Source: an uncultured Pseudomonadota bacterium (GTDB taxonomy: Bacteria; Pseudomonadota; Gammaproteobacteria; Burkholderiales; Casimicrobiaceae). From it: 24,635 bases of DNA. The notes beneath the pieces were generated by a model. That model was not told the DNA's origin. It searched no databases and saw nothing but the letters and a program-made list of their open reading frames with translations. Location of the stretch: the NCBI GenBank assembly GCA_937958295.1, contig CALFEY010000072.1, positions 1 through 24,635 on the forward strand, given 5' to 3'. The translations under genes were made by a program, and so were the position numbers. Numbering within the stretch: position 1 is the stretch's first letter; each line of letters opens with the position of its first letter. Shown here piece by piece: positions 7,960 through 13,922 of this stretch.

Positions 7960-8402
7960 ACAGGTATCGAGCCCTCCGTGCATCGGCCATCGAATGCCGG
8001 CAAGACAACCTGAAACACCGCGCCCTCGAAACTGCCGCCCGTGCGACTCCAGCCCGCGAAGTCGCCCCGATCGAGGCGCGCGATCTCGGTGTCGAGGGCG
8101 GTCACGAAGTAGTGATCGAAGCGGACGTGGTGATACTCCACCGCGGTCACCGTCAACGGCGCAGGCGACACCACGAAGATGAGACCGAAGTGCGCCGCGA
8201 GGTCGTCCAGATCGGCCGCTGAATAGAGGCTTCTGAAAGGCTGCATCGCCGTGACGTGGCCGGTTGCCGCGAAGAGCGCCTCGTCACGCGCAGCATCACC
8301 GGCCATCGCCATGGTCGAGTGCAGCACCCGCATGGCTGTCGCGACGCGAATGCAGCCACGCGCTGACACGGCGGCGGCAACGTACAGGCGGACGGGCATC
8401 AT
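7812..8402 (-). CDS. DHYF-module protein with an internal deletion (copy B)
   Basis: Protein of 196 residues related to the C-terminal half of the neighbouring gene. The start at 8402 has GGAG six nt upstream. Residues 89-196 align: EYHHVRFDHYFVTALDTEIA, AGWSRTG, VVLPAFDGRC, VYRLDNGG, APNHRFT, GWISEG. Between RTG and SFEG this copy has one residue where copy A has 48, so 47 residues including the SHFYT element are missing in frame. The first 88 residues match nothing I recognise and show no convincing signal peptide, unlike the other two copies. It may be a functional short form, a cytoplasmic derivative or a decaying paralogue; the frame is intact, so I call it a gene. It converges on copy A and diverges from the binding-protein gene. 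Confidence 0.7.
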   Translation of the reverse strand: MMPVRLYVAAAVSARGCIRVATAMRVLHSTMAMAGDAARDEALFAATGHVTAMQPFRSLYSAADLDDLAAHFGLIFVVSPAPLTVTAVEYHHVRFDHYFVTALDTEIARLDRGDFAGWSRTGGSFEGAVFQVVLPAFDGRCTEGSIPVYRLDNGGQRGAPNHRFTAALEVRAAMLARGWISEGRGDLGVAMCAAGP

Positions 8403-8483
8403 CTCGTACTCCGCAAGGCCAGCGCCCCACTATCGGGCGGACGCGTTACGAGTGCGTGACGACCAGGCGCTTCTGCGCAACGC

Positions 8484-8501
8484 GCGGTGTCACGACACCG
8501 C
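8484..8501. promoter_or_regulatory. Candidate operator: GCGGTGTC-AC-GACACCGC
   Basis: A perfect 8-bp inverted repeat with a 2-nt centre, in the gap between the divergent copy B and the substrate-binding-protein gene. The size and position fit a dimeric regulator controlling one or both genes. No regulator gene is adjacent, so this is inference. Confidence 0.4.
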
Positions 8502-8555
8502 AATGGGGCCGCGGCATGATCGGGTGCATAACTGCCAAGCAGCCGTCTCCCCCTC

Positions 8556-8577
8556 GTGCCTGCGCGTGCGCAGGCAC
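8556..8577 (+). promoter_or_regulatory. Hairpin with T-rich tail at the start of the binding-protein gene
   Basis: GTGCCTGCGC and GCGCAGGCAC are perfect reverse complements separated by GT (realistically a 9-bp stem and 4-nt loop), followed by TTTCTTTTCT. It has the look of an intrinsic terminator or attenuator. The GTG that opens the longest frame of the next gene is the first codon of the stem. Confidence 0.5.
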
Positions 8578-9713
8578 TTTCTTTTCTCCGCCTGCCCGTG
8601 GCCCCACACCTCCTTGTTGCCTGGCTGTTCATTGCCGCCCTTCCATTCTGCGCGCACGCGGCAGACATCGTGATCGCCCAGATCGTCGACGAGTCAGGCG
8701 ACGGTCTGGAGCAGAGCCGGGACTATGTGGCCGGGGCACGCGTGTACTCCGACTGGATCAATGCGCAGGGTGGGATCGGCGGGCATCGGCTCGTGCTCGT
8801 CACGCGCGTCGACGGCGGCGATGCTGCCGGAGCTCGCGACGCGCTACGCGAGGTGCTGGACCGCAACAATGCGGTGGCCCTGTTCGGGTTCGTGAGCGAG
8901 CTCGCGCTCGCCGCCTTGGCCTCCGAGCGCGAGCTCGCAAGACGCGGGATCGCCTTGGTCGCGCCGTTGTCCGGCCTCGACGCCGCGGAAGGTGACGAGC
9001 ACACGTTCTTCCTGCGCCCCTCCTGGGGTGACGAAGCGCTCTTCTGCATCGACTGGCTGCGCAAGACGTCGCTGACGCGCATGGCGATCGTGGCCGACGC
9101 CTCCGCCACCTCCCGCGCGCAGCGCGAGGCCGCATTGCGTGGTCTCGCCCCGCGCGGTGTCACCCTCGCCGCCGACGTGGCCATTGGCGCAAACGGCGCC
9201 GATGCCGGCGCGGCCGCGAGGCGCGTGGCGGCCGTGCAGCCGCAATTCGTGCTCGTCCTGGCCGACTCGGTGGGCACCGCGCAGTTCGTACGGGCGTGGC
9301 GCGCCATCGACGCCGGCACGCCGCTCGTGGCGATGTCACGCGTGCGCCAGCAAACCGTGCTGGAGCTTGCGGGGACTCGCGCCGCCCACGGTACGCTGCT
9401 TACCCAGGTGGTGCCGGATCCGTTCAAGGGCACGTCGCCACTCGCGCGGCAACATCTGGAGCTCATGAAGCGCTTCCGCGACGAGCCCCCCTCGCACCTG
9501 ACGTTCGAAGGCTTCATCGCGGCCAAGTACCTCGTCACGGTCATGAAGTCCATCGGTGGCCGCATCGACCGCGCGAGCGTGCTTGCCGCACTGCGCAGCC
9601 GGCGGACGGTGGACCTCGCGGGCATGGTGATCGCCTGGCCCGAGCGCGGCAGCCGGGGCTCGCGCTTCGCCGACATGACGCTTCTGCGCCGCGATGGCAG
9701 CTTGCTGCAGTAG
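8556..9713 (+). CDS. ABC-type branched-chain amino acid binding protein (periplasmic, LivJ/Peripla_BP_6-like), orphan
   Basis: Periplasmic solute-binding protein of the type-I fold family that serves branched-chain amino acids, amides and aromatic compounds. The frame encodes 385 residues from GTG 8556. The signal peptide core LLVAWLFIAALPFCAHA ends near residue 35 and the mature protein begins ADIVIAQIVDESG. Family features are the GARVYSDWINAQGGIGGHRLVLV segment (residues about 60-82, the 'N-x-x-GGI-x-G' signature), VALFGFVSE for the first-lobe strand, HTFFLRPSW, and the late FEGFIAAKYLV helix. The start is uncertain: neither GTG 8556 nor in-frame GTG 8598 has a clear ribosome site, and 8556 lies in a hairpin. 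No permease or ATPase gene is nearby, so it may feed a distant transporter or act as a sensor. The ligand cannot be told from sequence. Confidence 0.88.
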   Translation: MPARAQALSFLRLPVAPHLLVAWLFIAALPFCAHAADIVIAQIVDESGDGLEQSRDYVAGARVYSDWINAQGGIGGHRLVLVTRVDGGDAAGARDALREVLDRNNAVALFGFVSELALAALASERELARRGIALVAPLSGLDAAEGDEHTFFLRPSWGDEALFCIDWLRKTSLTRMAIVADASATSRAQREAALRGLAPRGVTLAADVAIGANGADAGAAARRVAAVQPQFVLVLADSVGTAQFVRAWRAIDAGTPLVAMSRVRQQTVLELAGTRAAHGTLLTQVVPDPFKGTSPLARQHLELMKRFRDEPPSHLTFEGFIAAKYLVTVMKSIGGRIDRASVLAALRSRRTVDLAGMVIAWPERGSRGSRFADMTLLRRDGSLLQ

Positions 9714-9808
9714 GCGCCGTCGGCCCGCTGAGCGCTCGTTCGCGTTGTAACAATTCAAGATCCCATTCGCGCTAACATGCGCGCCTCGACGACATGCCAG
9801 GCGGTGAC

Positions 9809-9991
9809 ATGGACAAGGCAAGCGGCAAGGAATACGACCTCGGTCGCAACGGGAAGGTGACGTTCTACCTCTCCGAGGACAAGCAGCGTTTGCTCATCGG
9901 ATTCGACATCGACGAGCGCGGCTTCACCAAGACGGGGCTCAACGGCTTCATCGACGCGCTGAAGAAGGTACGCGAGAAGATGGTGCGCTGA
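9809..9991 (+). CDS. Small conserved-looking protein of unknown function, 60 aa
   Basis: I do not recognise the family. I chose ATG 9809 because AGGCGG lies just upstream; ATG 9794 in the same frame has no ribosome site. The protein (MDKASGKEYDL...) reads like a compact soluble alpha/beta fold: strand-forming KVTFYLS and LLIGFDI, then the amphipathic helix LNGFIDALKKVREKMVR. It has no signal peptide, cysteine or membrane segment. Codon use matches the neighbours, which supports a real gene. It is on the same strand as the binding-protein gene, 95 nt downstream, and converges on ppk2. Confidence 0.72.
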   Translation: MDKASGKEYDLGRNGKVTFYLSEDKQRLLIGFDIDERGFTKTGLNGFIDALKKVREKMVR

Positions 9992-10063
9992 CCTCCGGCA
10001 CTCGCGGTGGCGAGCGTGGGCGCCATGGCGCGGGAACGTGCGGCGCCCCGCTCGTCATGGCCG

Positions 10064-10085
10064 CGCCGCCGGTCAGCCGGCGGCG
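10064..10085 (-). terminator. GC hairpin whose loop contains the ppk2 stop codon
   Basis: Positions 10064-10072 pair with 10077-10085 (9 bp, all G-C) leaving a 4-nt loop that, on the minus strand, is CTGA and carries the TGA stop of ppk2. No T-run follows. It may act as an mRNA 3' stabiliser or weak terminator. Confidence 0.35.
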
Positions 10086-11008
10086 AAATCGGGGGCGGCG
10101 GAATCGATGCTCGCGTAACGGTCGGGAACGATCATCTCGGCAGGCACCGGACGGCGCGCGTAGTCCTTGTGCCGCACCCGCTCCGGCAGGGTGATCTCCT
10201 CGTGCGGCACCTCGGTGTAGGGCACGAGGTCGAGCAGATGCGCGATGCAGTTGAGCCGCGCCTTCTTCTTGTCGTCGGCGAGCACCATCCACCACGGGGC
10301 TTCGGGAATGTGCGTGCGCTCCAGCATGCGCTCCTTGGCCCACGTGTACTCCTCCCAGCGCCGTCGTGACTCGAGGTCCATCGGGCTCAACTTCCACTGC
10401 TTGAGCGGATCGAGCATGCGGCTCATGAAGCGCATGTGCTGCTCGTCGTCGGAGATCGAGAACCAGTACTTGACGACCTGGATGCCGGAGCGCGCGAGCA
10501 TGCGCTCGAACTCCGGGACCGAGCGGAAGAACTCCTCGTACTCGGCATCGGTGCAAAAGCCCATCACGCGCTCCACACCCGCGCGGTTGTACCAACTGCG
10601 ATCGAAGAGCACGATCTCCCCGGCCGCGGGAAGGTGGGCAGCGTAGCGTTGGAAGTACCACTGCGTGCGCTCGCGATCGTTGGGCGCCGGCAGTGCCACG
10701 GTGCGACACACCCGGGGATTGAGCCGCTGCGCGATGCGCTTGATCACGCCGCCCTTGCCGGCCGCGTCGCGCCCCTCGAAGACAATCACGAGCTTGTGGC
10801 CGGTGGCCACCACCCAGTCCTGCAGCTTCACGAGCTCGCCCTGCAGGCGGAAGAGCTCGCGAAAGTAGGCCTTGCGCGAGCCGCCGTACCGTGGATCGAG
10901 GGCGTCTTCCTCGAGCTCAAGCTCGAAGTCCTCGTCGTAGGCATCGACAAGGTCGCGCTGCATGCGGGCAATGGCGGCCTTGAGCTCGGCCGTAGCGGGT
11001 TCGTTCAT
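10073..11008 (-). CDS. ppk2: Polyphosphate kinase 2 (PPK2 family, single-domain)
   Basis: Phosphotransferase that uses inorganic polyphosphate to phosphorylate nucleotides (most single-domain members make ATP or GTP from the diphosphate), 311 residues. The Walker A loop is EGRDAAGKGG (residues 78-87), followed by VIKRIAQRLNPR. The Walker B region is VLFDRSWYNRAGVE (133-146), with the Asp-Arg-Ser-Trp-Tyr-Asn-Arg string diagnostic of PPK2. The lid and helical segment includes KYWFSISDDEQ, and a DPLKQWKLSPMD motif lies further on. Length fits a class I PPK2. It is cytoplasmic. The ATG at 11008 has no good Shine-Dalgarno. It lies between convergent and same-strand genes with no obvious operon partner. 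Confidence 0.96.
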   Translation of the reverse strand: MNEPATAELKAAIARMQRDLVDAYDEDFELELEEDALDPRYGGSRKAYFRELFRLQGELVKLQDWVVATGHKLVIVFEGRDAAGKGGVIKRIAQRLNPRVCRTVALPAPNDRERTQWYFQRYAAHLPAAGEIVLFDRSWYNRAGVERVMGFCTDAEYEEFFRSVPEFERMLARSGIQVVKYWFSISDDEQHMRFMSRMLDPLKQWKLSPMDLESRRRWEEYTWAKERMLERTHIPEAPWWMVLADDKKKARLNCIAHLLDLVPYTEVPHEEITLPERVRHKDYARRPVPAEMIVPDRYASIDSAAPDFAAG

Positions 11009-11108
11009 GATGGGAGTGGAGCGAAGGAGGACCGGTTACTGTGCCCGCATGACATGACGATCTCGTGGCAATGCGCGGCAGGCTCCGCGACGGCCGTCGC
11101 ACAAATGG

Positions 11109-11132
11109 ATCGGGGACCTCCCGGTCCCCGAT
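11109..11132 (-). terminator. Strong hairpin after the glycine-zipper gene
   Basis: ATCGGGGACC and GGTCCCCGAT pair perfectly (10 bp) around a TCCC loop, 19 nt past the TAA at 11152 on the minus strand. The minus strand continues CCATTTGTG, a short T-rich stretch. This is the cleanest terminator candidate in the window. Confidence 0.6.
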
Positions 11133-11151
11133 TCACCTTCATAACGGCTGC

Positions 11152-11679
11152 TTATTTGCCGTCCCGGTCCGAGTCGCCCGGGACGGCCCGCTCGATGGCG
11201 TCGCTCGCGCGCTGCCAAGAATCACGCGCGGCAGGCCGGGCGTCGCTCCATTCCAGGCGGGACGTGCCCCGCGCCTGATCCCAGTCGCGCACCAGTTCCG
11301 GCTCGCGGGCATCGAACTCGCCGCCACCGTAACGCACGAAGTTGTCGACCCCGTAGCGGTAGGCGGGGCCATATTCGTCGTAGGACGCGTCGGCGGGCAC
11401 GTACGGACGCGTGGTGTAGCTCTCGCGCCAGTACGCATCTTCCACGGTGGGATCGATGTTCTCTGCAACGGCCTTGCCGGCCAGACCGCCCACGACCGCG
11501 CCCACCGCTGCCCCGACCACCGCACCGACGGGGCCGGCGAAGGCACCCGCTGCCGCGCCCGCCGCGATGCCGCCCGCCGCCGCCCCGACGCCCGTGCCCA
11601 CCGGGTGTGAACCCGGGGCGCCGGTGATCGGGTCACGGTTGGCAAGGTCGTTGTCCATCTTCTCGAGTTCGTCAGCCAT
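11152..11679 (-). CDS. Glycine-zipper protein of unknown function
   Basis: Protein of 175 residues. The start ATG at 11679 has an excellent GGAGG at 6-nt spacing. Residues 1-27 are acidic and polar, with no classical signal peptide. Residues 28-68 are a glycine zipper (repeated G-x3-G and A-x3-G, such as GTGVGAAAGGIAAGAAAG), able to form closely packed membrane-inserting helices. Residues 80-175 are hydrophilic and Tyr/Trp/Arg/Asp-rich, with AYWRESYTTRPYV, YDEYGPAYRYG and EWSDARPAARDSW. From memory, proteins with this layout recur in betaproteobacteria as uncharacterised, possibly stress-related, proteins. Where it acts is unclear: the zipper suggests membrane association without export. Downstream lies a strong terminator, so it is probably monocistronic. 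Confidence 0.85.
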   Translation of the reverse strand: MADELEKMDNDLANRDPITGAPGSHPVGTGVGAAAGGIAAGAAAGAFAGPVGAVVGAAVGAVVGGLAGKAVAENIDPTVEDAYWRESYTTRPYVPADASYDEYGPAYRYGVDNFVRYGGGEFDAREPELVRDWDQARGTSRLEWSDARPAARDSWQRASDAIERAVPGDSDRDGK

Positions 11680-11696
11680 TGGAATCCTCCGCTAGT

Positions 11697-11720
11697 TGGA
11701 TCCGCCACGCGGCGGGTCCA
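11697..11720 (-). promoter_or_regulatory. Leader hairpin upstream of the glycine-zipper gene
   Basis: Positions 11697-11706 and 11711-11720 pair over 10 bp (one G-T wobble) with a 4-nt loop, ending 17 nt upstream of the glycine-zipper start. It could be a 5'-leader structure of that gene or the terminator of the lipoprotein gene to its right (11889). The remaining gap, 11721-11888, shows nothing else I can support. Confidence 0.35.
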
Positions 11721-11888
11721 TGGACTATCGCGGCAAGGCGACGCTGACGATATCGGCCGATCTCCCTGCTTGCGGTAGGACGACGGCGGGTGGGGGGTGA
11801 GCGGTGGACTGGAGGGCAGCTCGAACAGGTCGAGTGCCAACGGCCGGTGGCGTTGCGAAGCGCGGCGCAGGCGAACGGGCGGGCGGTG

Positions 11889-12164
11889 CTAACGCAGCGC
11901 CGAGGGCGGCAGCGCCGGCGCATCGTAGGCTGCTTTGTCGTAGCCTTCCACGCACACCGCCCAGTCGGACGTGCCGCGGACGAAACCGCGGTCGTCGCAA
12001 AGCTTCTGCCACGATTCGATGCGCTCGCGCCGCTCCGTCGCCGCCACCTGCGACGGCGACTGGGCGCACCCCGCGATGAACGCCACCACGGCCAGCAAGG
12101 CGTACGCAACAGCGGCGTCGGATCGTGAAGCGCAACGAGCGTCGCGAGACTCGTACGGGATCAT
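11889..12164 (-). CDS. Small lipoprotein with C-x3-GFxxGT-x5-C motif
   Basis: Protein of 91 residues. The N-terminal stretch YALLAVVAFIAGCAQS is a lipoprotein signal with lipobox IAGC (Cys33), so the mature protein should be acylated and anchored in the envelope. The mature part is short: a charged helix (ATERRERIESWQKL) then CDDRGFVRGTSDWAVCVEGYD, where Cys56 and Cys71 bracket GFVRGT. The 'C-x3-GF-x2-GT-x5-C' layout recurs in many uncharacterised proteobacterial proteins, from memory. Function unknown. The frame is open far upstream to 12683, but only this start places the signal peptide at the N-terminus. The gene has no strong ribosome site. Confidence 0.72.
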   Translation of the reverse strand: MIPYESRDARCASRSDAAVAYALLAVVAFIAGCAQSPSQVAATERRERIESWQKLCDDRGFVRGTSDWAVCVEGYDKAAYDAPALPPSALR

Positions 12165-12384
12165 CGCCGCAGGATACCATCGCGCCCCACTTGTTCGCCT
12201 CATGGAGCGAAGGCTCGAGTACCGCGGCCCGTCGATGCCGGGATCGAACGCGCCGGGCCGTCCGGGTGGTGCCGAGTCCCCTGCGGCCGTGACGGGCAAC
12301 CGCGACCGGCGGCGGCCGGTGGTGTGCCGCGTCCCCCCGTTTGGGCGCACACTGGCGGTCGGTTCCGGGGAGGGCCGCTTCAGC
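12165..12384. other. Intergenic stretch with no gene supported
   Basis: This is the left half of the only interval over 300 nt without a listed large gene (12165-12583), between the divergent lipoprotein and DHYF copy C genes. Frames on both strands are open here but translate to Arg/Pro-rich sequence typical of shadow frames in high-GC DNA. I see no RNA gene and no clear promoter. Confidence 0.5.
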
Positions 12385-12519
12385 GTGGCCAGATCCGTTG
12401 CCCGTCGCCAGCGCAAGTCCAAGAAGCCCATTGCCGCCGGTGCGTTGCTGGCGGTGCAGATCGTAGGGTGCCTCCTGCTCGCAGGACTCCTTCTCGGGGT
12501 GTTGCTGCTCCTTGCGTGA
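12385..12519 (+). CDS. Possible small single-span membrane protein, 44 aa
   Basis: A GTG at 12385 is preceded by GGGGAGGG (12367-12374), a strong Shine-Dalgarno at slightly long spacing (about 10 nt). The peptide begins MARSVARRQRKSKKP, with eight Arg/Lys in the first 14 residues, then about 29 hydrophobic residues (from IAAGALLAV to LLGVLLLLA). A positive N-terminus before one helix predicts an inner-membrane protein with its N-terminus inside. The stop is followed 64 nt later by the start of the DHYF copy C gene, so the two could be co-transcribed. The frame is open further upstream but translates to nonsense there. It may be a regulatory small protein or a type-I-toxin-like peptide, or a chance frame; no homologue is recognised. 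Confidence 0.4.
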   Translation: MARSVARRQRKSKKPIAAGALLAVQIVGCLLLAGLLLGVLLLLA

Positions 12520-12583
12520 CAGGCCCGTGGCCACGTCGCCCCGCGGCGACGTTGGCGGACAGCGAAGCGAGACCGTAGAGTCG

Positions 12584-13573
12584 ATGCCAGCCGACCACCC
12601 AAGCGAGCGCATCGTGAATCGGACACATTGGACTCTTGGTATCGCCCTTCTTGCAGCCCCCTTGTCGCAAGGCGCGACCGCACTTTCGGTTTTGCCGCCC
12701 GCGCCAGCCTTTGCGTTCATGACGGTCTATCCGCTCGTCCCCGCGCCGGGGGATTCGATCGTCGTCAGCATCTCCGACCAATTCAGCGGAACATCGGCCG
12801 GGCAACGGGCGGGCGCCAGCGATGTGCAGGTGCAAGTGAACGGCGGCGAGATCCTGATCACCGCAACGCTCGTGGAGTTGGCAGGCGCCAACGACGCGCC
12901 CATCGAAGTTGTGCTGCCGCCTCTGCCCGGGGGCCACTACGTCGTAAGCTACGACGGGGCCAAAGCGATGGAGGCCCCCGGGCGCCACCGTGCGCAAACC
13001 TCGTTCAGCGTATCGAACCAGGGCTATGTATCGGTGGTCGAGTTCTACAACGCCGCGCTCGACCACTACTTCATCACGTCCGCGCCCGACGAGATCGCCA
13101 AGCTGGACCAGGGCATCACGAGCGGGTGGGCGCGCACGGGCGAGTCCTTCCACGCTTTGGACCCCGCCTTCGCGCCGTCCACTGCAGTGCCGGTGTGTCG
13201 CATGTATGGACGGCCCGAGTACGGCATCGACTCCCACTTCTTCTCCCTGGGTCGCGGGGAGTGCGACATCGTGACGCTTCGCTGGCCCGAGCGGTGGATC
13301 CTGGAGACGTACGCCGCGTTCTCCGCACCTCCGATGCGAGTCGGGCCCGACACGAGCAACACCACCTGCGGCGACGACGCCCAGCCCTTGTACAGGCTCT
13401 ACAACAACCGGCCCGATGCGAATCACCGCTACACCGTGTCGCGCGCCACACGCGACCAGATGCTCGCCCAGGGTTGGATACTCGAGGGCCCGACGTACGA
13501 CTTCGAGCCGGAGGTCCCGGGCGACGTGCGGCCCATCGCCATGTGCGTCCTGCGCGAGGCGGGCGATCGCTGA
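12584..13573 (+). CDS. Secreted protein with N-terminal beta domain and DHYF module (copy C)
   Basis: Predicted exported protein of 329 residues, function unknown. ATG 12584 is used; GTG 12614 would give a shorter signal peptide with the hydrophobic core LGIALLAAPLSQGATA. Neither has a clear ribosome site. Residues about 42-145 look like an Ig-like beta domain (MTVYPLVPAPGDSIVVSIS, GGEILITATLVE, LPGGHYVVSYDGAK). Residues about 150-323 are the module shared with the genes at 6786 and 7812: VVEFYNAALDHYFITSAPDE, SGWARTGESF, VCRMYG, DSHFFSLGRGEC, QPLYRLYNNRPDANHRYT, and GWILEG, ending at IAMC. The conserved DHYF, RTG, SHF, YRLYN and NHRYT elements are all intact, so this is a full-length copy. 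Cys205, Cys227 and Cys262 may form disulfides outside the cell. Confidence 0.86.
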   Translation: MPADHPSERIVNRTHWTLGIALLAAPLSQGATALSVLPPAPAFAFMTVYPLVPAPGDSIVVSISDQFSGTSAGQRAGASDVQVQVNGGEILITATLVELAGANDAPIEVVLPPLPGGHYVVSYDGAKAMEAPGRHRAQTSFSVSNQGYVSVVEFYNAALDHYFITSAPDEIAKLDQGITSGWARTGESFHALDPAFAPSTAVPVCRMYGRPEYGIDSHFFSLGRGECDIVTLRWPERWILETYAAFSAPPMRVGPDTSNTTCGDDAQPLYRLYNNRPDANHRYTVSRATRDQMLAQGWILEGPTYDFEPEVPGDVRPIAMCVLREAGDR

Positions 13574-13698
13574 CCTGGCAGCGCCCGCAGGCCTCGGCCA
13601 AAGGTGGGGGTCACGCGCGCAGGAATGGCATGGCGCGCCGGCGGCGCCAGCAGGCGGCCGGGCCAGCCTGACCCGCTAAGGGCATTCGTTTGAATCAG

Positions 13699-13714
13699 AT
13701 GGCCAGGAGGCCAT
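13699..13714 (-). terminator. Hairpin just after tRNA-Ser
   Basis: ATGGCC-AGGA-GGCCAT (6-bp stem, 4-nt loop) begins 1 nt after the encoded CCA end on the minus strand. No long T-run follows. Likely tRNA transcript terminator or processing signal. Confidence 0.45.
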
Positions 13715-13715
13715 T

Positions 13716-13809
13716 TGGCGGAGACGGAGGGATTCGAACCCTCGATGCAGGTTTTAGCCCGCATGCTCCCTTAGCAGGGGAGTGCCTTCGACCACTCGGC
13801 CACGTCTCC
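13716..13809 (-). tRNA. tRNA-Ser(GCU)
   Basis: The minus strand reads GGAGACG (acceptor), GGCCGAGTGG in the D arm, anticodon loop CTGCTAA with anticodon GCT (plus-strand positions 13773-13775), a long class-II variable arm, GGTTCGAATCC in the T arm, CGTCTCC closing the acceptor, discriminator G and an encoded CCA. The 94-nt length and long variable arm identify serine; GCT reads AGC and AGU codons. A TATAAT lies 40 nt upstream. Confidence 0.97.
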
Positions 13810-13848
13810 GTGCGGCCACCGGAAGCCCGGCAGCGCAACGAGCGAAAG

Positions 13849-13854
13849 ATTATA
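13849..13854 (-). promoter_or_regulatory. -10 box of the tRNA-Ser promoter
   Basis: A perfect TATAAT on the minus strand stands out in GC-rich DNA, 40 nt upstream of the tRNA 5' end, giving a leader of about 33 nt to be removed by RNase P. The -35 region is poor. It would transcribe the tRNA independently of lysC. Confidence 0.6.
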
Positions 13855-13922
13855 CCCGCTCGCCTGCGCCCCGACGACCCACGCCCTGGACGAGCCGCGG
13901 CGCGGCGACGGCGCGCAGGGAA

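Noticed and set aside
9745..9778. TTGTAA and TAACAT as a promoter for the 60-residue protein
   Set aside because: The spacing is 22 bp, too long for a sigma-70 promoter, and no better -35 was found.
11971..12384. Upstream extension of the 44-residue peptide frame
   Set aside because: Translates to Arg/Ser/Pro-rich sequence antisense to the lipoprotein gene; only the part after the ribosome site at 12367 is plausible.
13716..13809. tRNA-Ser as an integration site for a mobile island
   Set aside because: No integrase gene and no repeated tRNA 3' end were found nearby; both flanks carry ordinary chromosomal-looking genes.
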